Shown here piece after piece: positions 16,640 through 26,343 of a stretch of 64,000 bases of DNA. The notes under the pieces were generated by a model, which had not been told where the DNA came from, did not search any database, and worked only from the letters and a program-made list of their open reading frames with translations. Made by a program: the position numbers and the translations under genes. The DNA lies in contig DBTT01000054.1 of assembly GCA_002307185.1 (NCBI GenBank), positions 124,001 through 188,000 of the forward strand. The letters run 5' to 3'. Position 1 is the stretch's first letter. Every line of letters starts with the position of its first letter. This DNA comes from Bacteroidales bacterium UBA1309 (GTDB lineage Bacteria > Bacteroidota > Bacteroidia > Bacteroidales > Dysgonomonadaceae).

Positions 16640-19546
16640 CTATTTTTTGCAAACCGTCCGGAAGTCGCACCATTCACAAGGTTTTCCCGTAGTAGTTTGT
16701 GTGAAAGGCATTTCGGGATCAAATATTTCATCCAGACATTTGTCCAACATTGCCTTAAATTCGAGACGATATTTTTCAAAGTCAAGCACAGGCTCTGGTG
16801 TCCCCTTGGGTACTTTTTCTTCCACTACTGAATTAAAACTGGTATCAAAAATACTCTGTATAAAGTAGATGGAAGGCATTATTTGGGCTTTAGGATTCCC
16901 TTGGGCATAAATCAGGGAATATAAAAAGACTTGCATTACCGCTTTCGGACGCTTTTCGATTTCAGAATTGAACAAGTCCGGCAAAGCGGAGAAACTAAGC
17001 GTTCCCTTTCCCGTTTTGTAGTCGATGATTCGTGTTCTGCCCTCAAACTCATCCACCCGGTCGATAAATCCTTTCAGATGGACCGATTTCCCGGAAGGCA
17101 AAAGATAAGGGCCGTCAAATCTTTTTTCCGACTCGATGTACGTAAAAGGAGTGTGCTTGATGTCATACCGCAGTGTCTGAATGACGTACTTTTTCAATAT
17201 TTCCGAGATGAGAAGAATTTGCCCGTAGAGCCGACGAACGTCGTTTTCTTTTTTGAAATAGTGCTTTGCAAACGAACGTTCGAGCAACGATTCTAGGTAT
17301 TTTTCGTTTTTGAGAATGCTTTTCAAGACATCGGCTGTGACGGTTTTTCCGTTGAATTCGGCATAAATCCATTCCATCACACTGTGAAAAATGCTACCAA
17401 AAACATCTGATTCCACCTTTTCGGACAATTCATCTTCGGAGCCGAGACCCTCCACCACCGCCAAATAGAACTGAAGCGGACAATCCAAGTATTTGTTGAT
17501 AGCACTGGCCGACAAAGCCTTATCACCGCCTGCCAAATACTGGGATAGCCTTTGCGTGATTTCTACCGACTTGCTGATCGTAATGGGTTCTGCCCCCAAA
17601 GACGGCACTTCATACACAACTATTCGTTCCCGAATGTCAAAATGGTGAGGATAGAGATGCTTCAACTGATAAAAATAGCGGCTCACTTCGGCAGCTTTCG
17701 CCCCTTCCGTGCGGGTATCATAAAGCATGAAAATACGCTTTGCCCGGAAAATCATCCGATAGAAATGGTAAGCAAAAACACTGTCCTGATGCTCATAGGT
17801 AGGCAAGCCAAAGCCACGCCGAAGGTGATAGGGAATGAATGAATTGGTGGATTTCTTGGTTGGGAAAACACCCTCATTCATCGACAAAAGGATGAGGTTT
17901 TCAAAGTCAATGGCGCGGGTTTCCAACACACCCATCACTTGCAATCCGGACAAGGGTTCTCCTTCGAAGGAAACACTCACACCGGCTACCAATTTCTTCA
18001 ATAAACGGAAAAATGTATCGGACTGAACCGATACTTTCAGTTCTTTCATCGTGTCCTCGATCCGATTTACTGCCTTGTAATACTGAACGATGAACTCGCA
18101 TTCCAAGTCTGCCGAGCGCACTTCAGATTCGTCCGCCTCTTCCTCATTTTCAGCGATCACGGAAGAGGAAAGCGCACGATGCAAGAATGACAAGATGCTT
18201 TTCAGAGATTCGACCACGTGCGAAGAATCTGTCATTGGCTCAAAAATTTTAGCCAACAACGGATGTATCTTCAAATCTTCCACGGGAACCACCAAACGGT
18301 TATAAGCCAAAATCTCCCGCCGCAGATCGTCTGCTTTCTGGCCTACAATCTTGGCTATATAATTATGCGTAAGCACTGGAAACACAAAACGAAAATAGAC
18401 ACCGAGTTGGCCGTTCGAAGAGCGGAAATTCTTTTGTACCTCAAAAATCTGGTTCATAAGAGCCACAATAGAGGAGTTTGTCAGACCATAACCCATCGTC
18501 ACATTGATTTTGTCCACCTCTTCGGGAATAGAATAAAGGGTAGGCAGCAACAAATTTTCATCCGCCAACACGATGGCTGTATTGGGCACCAAATGGTTCT
18601 CCCCCACTTCACTTTGATTGATCAAGCTTTTCAAAATGGGATGCACCTGCTTCGCCTGCCCCACAAAGGACGGAATTCCAATCACTTCCACCACCGTCTT
18701 CTCCGGTTGGATTTCTTCTTCGGCAAATTCAAATTGGGATGGGAACTTCAGCTCGTTGTTCCGCATGAAAAAAGAGGCGGGATTGCTCTCATCACGCACC
18801 AAAGGAGACGCATAATCCCAATAGAAGTCGGCAAGTCCTTGTTTCTTGGCATATTCCAAAAGTATTTCCTCTGAGCGAGAATGCCCGTTCAGGCCGATAA
18901 ACACCAAACGTTTGAAAGCCAAGGAGGGTAATTCCAGTTTTTTCGCCTTTTCTGCCACATCCCGGAATATCATTCCTTCGTAAGCCAAGCCTTCCGTGCG
19001 CAAGCGTTCCCGGAAACTATCGTAAAGAGAAAAGAGCACTTCCCAGATCTCAAGGAAGTCGTGCTTGGTCTTGTCGTCTTCGCTGATGGGTAGAAAATTC
19101 ACCCAAAAACGACGGATAATGGCCACTTGCTCGGGTGTGAGATAAGAAAAAGCAGAGTCGATTTCTCTCAAATCCTGTATGTTGCGAAAGATCTGCTTGG
19201 CATCGGCCATTGATTTATCGACATCGTCAAAATCATTGAGCAACATTTCTCCCCAAAACATAAAATCTTCGAAACTTTCATCCGAACTGCCCACTCCACG
19301 GTAGCAATCGTAGAGTACAAAGAGCTGGTATATGCGGTCAGCCGATTGCAATTCGCTGAGTTCGGAGAACAGGTCGGCAATGGTAATAATCTTTGGCGAA
19401 AAGATCGGTTTGCCTGCCACCTCCGCCAAATATTTCAGGAAGAAGCGGCCGGCGCGCCTATTTGGAAACACAAAAGTGAAATCACTTACCTCGTTACCGA
19501 ATTGGCGATAGTATGTCTGGGCAATGCTAAAGAGAAATGGAGTCAT
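16640..19546 (-). CDS. AddB-like PD-(D/E)XK nuclease/inactivated helicase protein
   Basis: The 968-residue protein has the AddB layout. A helicase-like N-terminal region starts with FTFVFPNRRAGRFFLKYL in the Walker A position, without a usable GxGKT, and a C-terminal RecB-type nuclease domain follows. The nuclease motif is GFIDRVDEFEGRTRIIDYKTGKG-like (about residues 840-862). Cysteines in NKYLDCPLQFYL and in PCEWCDFRTVC at the extreme C-terminus match the four-cysteine iron-sulfur staple of AddB nucleases. AddB works with AddA in RecA-dependent double-strand break repair. No addA gene lies next to it in this window. The neighbours (arsM upstream, metallo-hydrolase convergent) are unrelated. 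Confidence 0.82.
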   Translation of the reverse strand: MTPFLFSIAQTYYRQFGNEVSDFTFVFPNRRAGRFFLKYLAEVAGKPIFSPKIITIADLFSELSELQSADRIYQLFVLYDCYRGVGSSDESFEDFMFWGEMLLNDFDDVDKSMADAKQIFRNIQDLREIDSAFSYLTPEQVAIIRRFWVNFLPISEDDKTKHDFLEIWEVLFSLYDSFRERLRTEGLAYEGMIFRDVAEKAKKLELPSLAFKRLVFIGLNGHSRSEEILLEYAKKQGLADFYWDYASPLVRDESNPASFFMRNNELKFPSQFEFAEEEIQPEKTVVEVIGIPSFVGQAKQVHPILKSLINQSEVGENHLVPNTAIVLADENLLLPTLYSIPEEVDKINVTMGYGLTNSSIVALMNQIFEVQKNFRSSNGQLGVYFRFVFPVLTHNYIAKIVGQKADDLRREILAYNRLVVPVEDLKIHPLLAKIFEPMTDSSHVVESLKSILSFLHRALSSSVIAENEEEADESEVRSADLECEFIVQYYKAVNRIEDTMKELKVSVQSDTFFRLLKKLVAGVSVSFEGEPLSGLQVMGVLETRAIDFENLILLSMNEGVFPTKKSTNSFIPYHLRRGFGLPTYEHQDSVFAYHFYRMIFRAKRIFMLYDTRTEGAKAAEVSRYFYQLKHLYPHHFDIRERIVVYEVPSLGAEPITISKSVEITQRLSQYLAGGDKALSASAINKYLDCPLQFYLAVVEGLGSEDELSEKVESDVFGSIFHSVMEWIYAEFNGKTVTADVLKSILKNEKYLESLLERSFAKHYFKKENDVRRLYGQILLISEILKKYVIQTLRYDIKHTPFTYIESEKRFDGPYLLPSGKSVHLKGFIDRVDEFEGRTRIIDYKTGKGTLSFSALPDLFNSEIEKRPKAVMQVFLYSLIYAQGNPKAQIMPSIYFIQSIFDTSFNSVVEEKVPKGTPEPVLDFEKYRLEFKAMLDKCLDEIFDPEMPFTQTTTGKPCEWCDFRTVCKK

Positions 19547-19671
19547 CTTAAAGTTAGTTATTCAGGCTTATGGAACAAAGATACGGCAATCCTCTTTTAT
19601 TTGGTCCCTCACCACGCGAAATTGTTCGCCTATTTGCCCCGCACTTCCTTGAGCCTCTATGACTATCTATT

Positions 19672-20508
19672 TCACATACAACAACCTCTGCCACAGCACA
19701 AGTCCTGCTTTTCGCCATACACCGTGATGCTGAAAATGATATTCTTGTTGGATTTATACACCTCGGTCTCTTCTTCATTCAAATAATTACCCAGAATATC
19801 ATCCGGAATAATGATCGGCTTCTCTTTCTGCAAAACAACATTGCTGAAACCAGCATCCTCTATTATACGGAGATAATCGCTTTTTTGAATGGCACTCGCC
19901 ACGCATCCGGCATACATCTCAGCAGCGTTTTTGATACGTTCCGGCAATTCTCCTGTCAGCACAATGTCGGAAATGCTGAAATGCCCGCCTTCTTTCAGGA
20001 TTCTATACACTTCGGCAAATGCTTTTGGCTTATCCGGCACCAGATTCATCACACAATTGCTGACCACCACATCCGCCGTGCTGTCCGAAACGGGAATCTC
20101 CTCGATGTCGCCCAATCGAAACTCAACATTGGTAAATCCTTTTTTATCAGCATTTGCCCTTGCTTTTTGAATCATTGCTTCCGTGAAATCTATCCCGATA
20201 ACCTTTCCTTTTTCGCCCGCCTCGTGACGCGCCACAAAGCAATCGTTACCGGCTCCACTGCCCAAGTCCACCACAGTGTCTCCTTCTGCGATTTTTGCAA
20301 ACTGGGTGGGCAAGCCGCAGCCCAATTTCAAGTCGGCATCCGGGTTGTAGCCTTCAACAGCTGTGTATTCGTCCGTCATGATGTTATAAACTTCCGTGGA
20401 GCAACCTCCCGCACCACAACACGAAGACTGGTTCGTTTCTTTGTCCTGCAAAGCAATTTCGCTGTATTTTTGCTTCACCATTTCTTTGATCTGGATTGAG
20501 TTTTTCAT
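19672..20508 (-). CDS. arsM: Arsenite S-adenosylmethyltransferase
   Basis: ArsM methylates As(III) with SAM. Starting at the ATG at 20508 gives 278 residues. The SAM motif VVDLGSGAGNDCFVA, GIDFTEAMIQKAR and SNCVMNLVPDK are all present. The three cysteines that bind arsenic in this family are seen in GAGGCSTEVYN, SNCVMNL and YAGCVASA. A Cys-rich tail (LCCGRGCCM) ends the protein. An upstream in-frame start at 20553 would overlap arsR and is less likely. It is 16 bp downstream of arsR, so expression should rise when arsenite releases the repressor. Confidence 0.95.
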   Translation of the reverse strand: MKNSIQIKEMVKQKYSEIALQDKETNQSSCCGAGGCSTEVYNIMTDEYTAVEGYNPDADLKLGCGLPTQFAKIAEGDTVVDLGSGAGNDCFVARHEAGEKGKVIGIDFTEAMIQKARANADKKGFTNVEFRLGDIEEIPVSDSTADVVVSNCVMNLVPDKPKAFAEVYRILKEGGHFSISDIVLTGELPERIKNAAEMYAGCVASAIQKSDYLRIIEDAGFSNVVLQKEKPIIIPDDILGNYLNEEETEVYKSNKNIIFSITVYGEKQDLCCGRGCCM

Positions 20509-20524
20509 CTTATATAATTTTTTT

Positions 20525-20857
20525 TCAACAACAATTTTCATTTTTATTGGCAAGCTGGGAAGCTATCTTGGAGAAATACTCCAACACTTCGCCTATTGCT
20601 TTTTCATCAATACAATAGCAGATAGAAGTCCCCTCAATACTTCCCTTTATGAGACCGGCATTCTTAAGTTCCCTCAAATGTTGTGAAACCGTTGGTTGCG
20701 AAAGAGGCAATTCGTTCACAATATCGCCACATATGCAGGCATTCACCTTCATCAGATAATCGATTATCGCTATCCGGGCCGGATGCCCCAATGCTTTTGC
20801 TTTCAGTGCAATGGCTATTTGATTCTCCGAATAATTTTCTGTTTTTGTTGTTCCCAT
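20525..20857 (-). CDS. arsR: ArsR-family metalloregulatory repressor
   Basis: The 110-residue winged helix protein contains the ArsR recognition region SQPTVSQHLRELKNAGLIKG. Metal-site cysteines lie in NACICGDIV (about residues 37-45), close to the ELCVCDL box of ArsR. The C-terminus ends ENCC, adding possible ligands. It is cotranscribed with arsM and should repress the pair until As(III) binds. A 10 bp inverted repeat nine bases upstream of its start is the likely operator. Confidence 0.93.
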   Translation of the reverse strand: MGTTKTENYSENQIAIALKAKALGHPARIAIIDYLMKVNACICGDIVNELPLSQPTVSQHLRELKNAGLIKGSIEGTSICYCIDEKAIGEVLEYFSKIASQLANKNENCC

Positions 20858-20865
20858 TTCTGAAT

Positions 20866-20897
20866 ATTATTATATTGCAATATTACGATATAATAAT
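20866..20897. promoter_or_regulatory. ArsR operator
   Basis: A perfect inverted repeat, ATTATTATAT (20866-20875) and ATATAATAAT (20888-20897), is separated by 12 bases. It ends 9 bp upstream of the arsR start, as expected for autoregulation by an ArsR/SmtB repressor. Confidence 0.65.
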
Positions 20898-21247
20898 GGT
20901 GTATGAAAACGTTCCAGCACATATTTGCACAAAAAATCAAAAATTTGTGCTTGTATGAAATCTCAATCAGGTGCAGAAGCTTTCAGGTTACCCCCCAACA
21001 AGGTTCTAAAAAGCCCTACCTCTCGTCGAAGGCTGCTTGCTGCCAATGCCCCTCATTCTACCACCCTCACGCCAACCAATACGCCGCCAACTTTATAAAA
21101 AAGTAATTTCCTGCCTATATATTTACAATTAGATAGTTTTAAATATCTATTTTGATATATATAAAATTATAATCTAATATATATAAAAAATTAATCTTAT
21201 ATATACTAATTTCAAATTTAATATATACTATATAAAAATAATATGCG
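20898..21247. other. Intergenic region upstream of the HU-like gene
   Basis: The first half (20950-21100) is moderately GC-rich and shows no gene. The second half (21110-21247) is extremely AT-rich with many TATATA stretches, a likely bent or easily melted upstream region for the HU-like gene. No terminator or RNA gene was recognised. Confidence 0.4.
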
Positions 21248-21255
21248 TATATTTG
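21248..21255 (+). promoter_or_regulatory. -7 box of the HU-like gene
   Basis: TATATTTG matches TAnnTTTG and lies 64 bp upstream of the start. No clear -33 TTTG is found at the right distance, so the box may depend on the AT-rich upstream DNA. Confidence 0.4.
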
Positions 21256-21319
21256 CAAAAATACACTTGCATATATTTCATATTCTGATAAGTACACATT
21301 CAACAAATTATACTTCACA

Positions 21320-21700
21320 ATGACTATCCGATACAAAACCGAAAAGAAGAGGAACGGGATCAACGACAAAGAAAGTTACTATGCGCGCCGAATAGGTGGA
21401 GCAATTGTCAGCACCCGGGAAATAGCGGAACGATTGGCCGATCGAAGCACCCTAAGCCAGGCGGACATCCGCGCCACGCTTATCGGCTTGTCCGAATTGA
21501 TAGAGACTTACCTGCATGAAGGCAGAGCCGTCAAGTTAGAAGACATCGGCGTATTCTCGTTGTCGATCACCAGCGAGGGATACGCATCTCCGGAGGAGTG
21601 CACGCCCCACCGTGTGAAAGCCAAGCGCATATGCTTCCGGGCTGACCCGCAACTAAAAAAGAACCTGAAGAAAGTGAAATTTGAAAGGGTAAAAAAATAA
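21320..21700 (+). CDS. HU/IHF-family DNA-binding protein (Bacteroidota histone-like type)
   Basis: The 126-residue basic protein belongs to the HU-like group common in Bacteroidota. The N-terminal 30 residues (MTIRYKTEKKRNGINDKESYYARRI) are the usual extension. Helices follow with STREIAERLADRSTLSQADIRATLIGLSEL-like spacing, and the DNA-binding arm region is GRAVKLEDIGVFSLSITSEG. The C-terminus is Lys-rich. These proteins shape the nucleoid and are often present in many copies per genome. It is monocistronic with its own -7 box and terminator. Confidence 0.85.
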   Translation: MTIRYKTEKKRNGINDKESYYARRIGGAIVSTREIAERLADRSTLSQADIRATLIGLSELIETYLHEGRAVKLEDIGVFSLSITSEGYASPEECTPHRVKAKRICFRADPQLKKNLKKVKFERVKK

Positions 21701-21731
21701 GGCCTCTATAAACATGATGTCTATAGAGGCC
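21701..21731. terminator. Terminator between the HU-like gene and def
   Basis: A perfect 10 bp stem (21701-21710 with 21722-21731) and an 11-base loop separate convergent genes. The T run needed for release lies on the minus-strand exit side (AAAAAAATAA at 21691-21700), so it best serves def. Confidence 0.7.
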
Positions 21732-21772
21732 TGATATCAGGGTCGCATCGGAACCGATAGCGGTTTAAAAGT

Positions 21773-22333
21773 TTATCTCTTATTAATCGTTTTCACGCGG
21801 TAATGGCAATTCGTCCTTCCGTTGAGCATGTTGGTCAACTTCGATTTGATCAACTGCTTGCGGATAGCCGATATTTTGTCGATAAAAAGAATTCCATCCA
21901 AATGGTCGTACTCGTGCTGGATGCAACGGGCAAAGAAATCACTGTATTCTTCCTCATGCTCCACGAAATTTTCGTCCTGATAGCGGATGCGTATCTTCCC
22001 TTCGCGGGGAACAGACTCGTGCAAGCCCGGTAAGCTCAGGCAGCCTTCTTGTACTGTTTCAATTTCGCCGCTCCTTTCAAGGATGCGGGCGTTGATGAAT
22101 GCCTTCTTGAACCCTTTGTATTTTGGGTCATCCTCTCCCATCGGTTCCAAATCAACTACAAACAGACGAATATCCAAACCAATCTGGGGAGCGGCCAATC
22201 CGACTCCATCAGCATTGTACATTGTTTCAAACATATTGTCGATCAACTCCTTGAGATTCGGATAATCGGGAGTGATGTCTTCTGTCACTTTTCTTAGGAC
22301 TGGCTGTCCATATACATAAATTGGTAATATCAT
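21773..22333 (-). CDS. def: Peptide deformylase
   Basis: Def removes the formyl group from the N-terminal Met of new proteins. The 186-residue protein has all three motifs: [18 protein letters not shown] (metal Cys) and [10 protein letters not shown] (metal His residues and catalytic Glu). The C-terminal extension [19 protein letters not shown] is ordinary for the Bacteroidota form. It lies 68 bp downstream of ruvX on the same strand, and the def-ruvX order is usual in this phylum. Confidence 0.97.
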   Translation of the reverse strand: MILPIYVYGQPVLRKVTEDITPDYPNLKELIDNMFETMYNADGVGLAAPQIGLDIRLFVVDLEPMGEDDPKYKGFKKAFINARILERSGEIETVQEGCLSLPGLHESVPREGKIRIRYQDENFVEHEEEYSDFFARCIQHEYDHLDGILFIDKISAIRKQLIKSKLTNMLNGRTNCHYRVKTINKR

Positions 22334-22401
22334 TTTTAATTGCGAATATGCTATATCTTGATTTGTGAATTCGTTAATTCGTTAACTGATGACTGGTCTG
22401 A

Positions 22402-22818
22402 TCACCGCCTCCTGCTTTCCATATAATCCCGAAGGATAATCGATGCGCTGATCTCGTCCACCAAAGCCTTGTTCTGACGGGCTTTCTTGCCCAATCCTCC
22501 GTCGATCATCGCTTGATGGGCCAACACGGAAGTAAACCTTTCGTCGTACCATTCCACCGGAATATCAGGATAAGTTGCTTGGAATTTTTGAACGAAAACA
22601 GTCGCTCTCTGAAGATTTTCAGAAGGTTGGCCGTTCGTTTGCATTGGTTTTCCAACGATCACTTTTTCGACCGGTTCTTTTGCGAAATATTCTTTCAGGA
22701 ATTTAAATAAGTCCACCGTGGGAACAGTAGTCAGCCCGTTAGCAATAATCTGCAAGCTGTCCGAAACTGCAATTCCAACCCTTTTCTGCCCGTAATCTAT
22801 CGATAATAATCTGCCCAT
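22402..22818 (-). CDS. ruvX: Holliday junction resolvase-like protein YqgF
   Basis: From the ATG at 22818 the product is 138 residues, the usual YqgF size. The RNase H-like fold is marked by LLSIDYGQKRVGIAVSD at the start, KVIVGKPMQTNGQPSE in the middle, and EWYDERFTSVLA. The final acidic residue is in VDEISASIIL. YqgF takes part in 16S rRNA 5' end maturation and is proposed to resolve Holliday junctions. An upstream ATG at 22908 would add 30 residues not seen in the family. It is upstream of def. Confidence 0.93.
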   Translation of the reverse strand: MGRLLSIDYGQKRVGIAVSDSLQIIANGLTTVPTVDLFKFLKEYFAKEPVEKVIVGKPMQTNGQPSENLQRATVFVQKFQATYPDIPVEWYDERFTSVLAHQAMIDGGLGKKARQNKALVDEISASIILRDYMESRRR

Positions 22819-22948
22819 GAGGCGACAAAGATACAAAAAAAGAGGTGAATTTCCATAACATGGAAAGATATGAATGCGGTCGAGAAAGCACAATCTGCTG
22901 TATTTCAAGTTTTAGAGTCTCTGAAATCATCAATTATACTAATAGATG

Positions 22949-25900
22949 TTATTCAAATTCAATCTTATCTATCTCCTCCATCAACCGACCTGTTTCCGAC
23001 AATGCCACAATTATCTTTTGGTAGTGGAGGATGTCCTCAAATTGCAGGGTGCGGCCTTTGCGGTCCTTGAGCCATTTTTGTGCAGGTTGATAACCGCCGA
23101 TATAGAATTCCCAGGCCAAGCGTGGAACGGCTTGGAAAAATTGGCTGCCGTTGATGTAAACCCTACCGATGGGGATCAGCGAAGTGACGTGCGTGGTGGT
23201 GTCGCCATCCACCAACTCGTAGTTTTCTTCAAAGCGGATGTCTGTCACCAGGTTGTCGCCGCCGATCGGATATTGGGTGTTGAATTGTTCCACTTCCGGC
23301 GATTCCAGAAGGTGGATCTCCCGGAGTTGGCCGCCCAGTTGCACCAACTGCCAAAACATTTGTTTGTCTTTTGGATAGGGCACTCTTGGAAAATCAATCT
23401 TTAGAAATTCCTTGTATTTCTTCCGGTATCTTGGCGAATGCAAAACTGCATAAATGTAGTCCAGTATGTCGATTGGGGCAAAAATATTATCGTCGGCTTC
23501 TTTCTCGTTGGTAAACCTTAATCCTAATTTTTCTGCCAGTTGATTGACGATTTCGGCGTTTAGGTTTGGAGTTCTTTCGGTTGCCAAGCCAAAAGATTGT
23601 TGGGTGCTTGTGGCTGGATAGAGGTAGAGAGGGAAAGCCTGTAATGAATCAGCAGCACTGTCAAGTAAATGCAGATCTAAAATATTTCTCGAAACGAAAT
23701 TATAACCTTGACTTAAACCTCGGTTTAATCTTGTAGATACAAAAGCAAAATTATCTTTTACCAAATGTGACATAATTTTGCCTCGTGGATAAGCCATAAA
23801 TCCTTTAGTGATTCCAGAATATGAAGTACTTCGATAATCAAAAGGTCTATATTGGATTTTTGTGATCAAATGCTGATTGTTCATTATATCTTTTTTAGCA
23901 AAAGCAAGTTGCCAATCTCTTCCATCTTTATCAAGTTTATATTTGCTTCGAATTTCATCAACTGACAGATTTTTCAAGTCCGTAACTATTTCCGCTATTT
24001 CTTTGTGAGTAAATTGAATTGTAAAACTGTCTCTTTCTGTTTTTACTCCGGTCGCATTTATAATGAATAAGCTTTCAATATTTAATCCCTTATTATATGA
24101 TTCTAAGGAGTTTGTATCTTGATTCTTAAATATATAAATTGGTGGCTTTACATCTAAATTATTCCAATTTAATGATCCTAATGAATTCTCCCTTAGAAAG
24201 TCATACTTAAATTCTCTTTTCCCTTGTAAATCGAAATGAAAAACTTTCCCTAATTCATTTTTCTTCTTTTCTCCAGTTTTTAGAAAGAGATTAATCGAAA
24301 CACCCTGCATTATGTCAAACACATTCTCATCAGTTGATCCATCAAGGCAAACTTCCTGTTTTTTAGAATTTCCATGCAAATCGAGAATGTAGATTTTATC
24401 AAAGCTTTCTAACAGATTTTTCCTCATTTGTCGGTGAATAACTCCATCAATAAAGCTATTGTTGGAGATATATGCCAATAAGCCACTTCCATTTTTATCA
24501 ATAAAATGCTGTCCAAAGCGGATAAACTTTATATAATCATCAGAAAGAGGTTGTATGTTTCTCTCTTTCATATTTTTTTTATAGTCGGCTGTGAGAGTTT
24601 CAATCCATTCACTTTTGTTACTGCTGCTAACACTATACGGCGGGTTTCCGATCACGCACATCACAGGCGTATCCCTTTTGACACGGTTTGCCTCGTTTGC
24701 TTCAGTGCTCAGCCAGTTTGCCCAGAGCGTTCCTGTGTCGGGGTGGTGCTCTTCGAGGCTGTTGGTGAGGAAGATGCGGAAACGTTGATCCTTGGTGGGC
24801 TTGAATCCGGTGTCGGTGAGCAGCAAGTCGAGCTTCAAATGTGCCATGGCATAGCTTGCCATCAGCAGTTCAAATCCGTTGAGACGTGGCAGGAGCTGGT
24901 CTTCGACATAATTGCTCCAGATCCCTTGCATCCCGGTGAATTTGCTGTGGACATGTTTGATAACTTCGGCAAGAAATGTGCCTGTGCCTGTCGCCGGGTC
25001 AAGGATTTGTACGCGATGCACCTCTTGTTCTACTTTCTTGCCTTGTGCATCCACCTTGATCTTTGTCTTGCTGGTGTCGGCGAGTCCTTGCGGAAGCTGA
25101 AATTCGTTTTTCAGGATCTCGTCCACCGCCCTGACGATGAAATTCACCACCGGTTGCGGCGTGTACCACACACCGCGCGACTTGCGCAGCTTGGGGTCGT
25201 ATTGGCTTAGGAATGTTTCGTAGAAATGGATGACCGGATCTTCCGTCTTGGTGCTTCGCCCGTAGTTTTTGAGAATTTGCTCCACGTTGCAGGCCAAGAA
25301 AATAGTAATGAGGTCGTCCACAATCCATTTGATGCGGTCGTCCACGTCTAATCCGGCAATGTATCCAAACAGTTTTTTTAGAAATGGATTTGACTTCGGG
25401 ATCAATTCATACGCCTCTTGGCGGCTAAAAGTGGGCAATGTGGGGTCGTGGTAGCGTGCCGCAAACAATCCGTAAGCAATGGTTTGGGCATACACGTCCG
25501 AAAAGCCTTTGGGGGTAATATCGTGTATGAGAATGTCCTTGAAAGCTATCATTTGGTCTTTCAGGGTGCTGTTCTCCAAATTCTGCTCGTCTGAAGTCAA
25601 AGCCCGTTCGATGGTTTCGGAAAGGAGGCGCGCTTTGCCCGCCATCATCTCGGCCAACCGTTTGGAACTTTTGATGGTTTGCCCCATATGGGAGCAAAAG
25701 TCGGCTATGAGGCTTTCGAAAACAGGAAAATTGTCTTTCAGCGGTTTGATCTCACCGCCAGATATTTCGCCGATAGCTACTTTCGTCACGAATTCGCCGT
25801 CGCGGTAAAGGTGGAAAGCAAGGTAGTCGGTGAAAATCAAATTATTCAGCGAAGCCTTATAACGGTCGAATTGTTCCTTGTGTCCGGTTTTCTTTTTTCC

Positions 25901-26134
25901 GTCGAGGTCGTTGTCGGCAATATCCTTCGCTTCGATGTAGCCTACGGGAATGTCTTTTTGGGTGATGATGTAATCGGGCGCACCGCAGGATTGCCGTTTG
26001 GGTTCGTTGGTTGCCCTGATGGTAGGAACAAGGCTTTCGAGAAGGAGTTGCAAGTCGCCACGGAAGGTGTGTTCGGTGGCGTTACCAAGCAGGTAGCGTT
26101 TGTTAATGCTGTCAATGTATTGGCCGAGAGTCAT
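22949..26134 (-). CDS. Single-chain restriction-modification enzyme (type ISP/IIG-like)
   Basis: The 1,061-residue protein joins nuclease and N6-adenine methyltransferase in one chain. Near the N-terminus CGAPDYII...GYIEAKD (about residues 50-70) fits a PD-(D/E)XK nuclease with D54, E68 and K70. A helical connector covers about 150-320. The methyltransferase follows with GVWYTPQPVV, motif I DPATGTGTFLAEV (about 379-391) and motif IV NPPYSVSS (about 497-504). The last 450 residues should recognise the target sequence. Type ISP enzymes also carry a helicase; none is present here, so it is closer to type IIG. No separate methylase or specificity gene is adjacent. The ATG at 26134 is used; a TTG at 26140 is also in frame. 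Confidence 0.85.
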   Translation of the reverse strand: MTLGQYIDSINKRYLLGNATEHTFRGDLQLLLESLVPTIRATNEPKRQSCGAPDYIITQKDIPVGYIEAKDIADNDLDGKKKTGHKEQFDRYKASLNNLIFTDYLAFHLYRDGEFVTKVAIGEISGGEIKPLKDNFPVFESLIADFCSHMGQTIKSSKRLAEMMAGKARLLSETIERALTSDEQNLENSTLKDQMIAFKDILIHDITPKGFSDVYAQTIAYGLFAARYHDPTLPTFSRQEAYELIPKSNPFLKKLFGYIAGLDVDDRIKWIVDDLITIFLACNVEQILKNYGRSTKTEDPVIHFYETFLSQYDPKLRKSRGVWYTPQPVVNFIVRAVDEILKNEFQLPQGLADTSKTKIKVDAQGKKVEQEVHRVQILDPATGTGTFLAEVIKHVHSKFTGMQGIWSNYVEDQLLPRLNGFELLMASYAMAHLKLDLLLTDTGFKPTKDQRFRIFLTNSLEEHHPDTGTLWANWLSTEANEANRVKRDTPVMCVIGNPPYSVSSSNKSEWIETLTADYKKNMKERNIQPLSDDYIKFIRFGQHFIDKNGSGLLAYISNNSFIDGVIHRQMRKNLLESFDKIYILDLHGNSKKQEVCLDGSTDENVFDIMQGVSINLFLKTGEKKKNELGKVFHFDLQGKREFKYDFLRENSLGSLNWNNLDVKPPIYIFKNQDTNSLESYNKGLNIESLFIINATGVKTERDSFTIQFTHKEIAEIVTDLKNLSVDEIRSKYKLDKDGRDWQLAFAKKDIMNNQHLITKIQYRPFDYRSTSYSGITKGFMAYPRGKIMSHLVKDNFAFVSTRLNRGLSQGYNFVSRNILDLHLLDSAADSLQAFPLYLYPATSTQQSFGLATERTPNLNAEIVNQLAEKLGLRFTNEKEADDNIFAPIDILDYIYAVLHSPRYRKKYKEFLKIDFPRVPYPKDKQMFWQLVQLGGQLREIHLLESPEVEQFNTQYPIGGDNLVTDIRFEENYELVDGDTTTHVTSLIPIGRVYINGSQFFQAVPRLAWEFYIGGYQPAQKWLKDRKGRTLQFEDILHYQKIIVALSETGRLMEEIDKIEFE

Positions 26135-26343
26135 TCGCAAATGGATATGGGTTCGACCGCTAAAATTAAGAAAAAATAAAATAAAAACCAGCTTATCTGG
26201 TCCCTACTTTCAATCGAACCTTCATTTGCAAACTTTTTATTTTGCTCCGAAAGCCAAATATGTCCATTTATGGCCTTTCGCTCCCATCCAGATCTACTAA
26301 AATATCAGATCACGAATAAACTTAGTTTGCGCTATTCTTTGCC

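Noticed and set aside
24506..25210. Plus-strand ORF of 234 codons inside the restriction-modification gene
   Set aside because: It is antisense to the methyltransferase motifs and has no recognisable domain.
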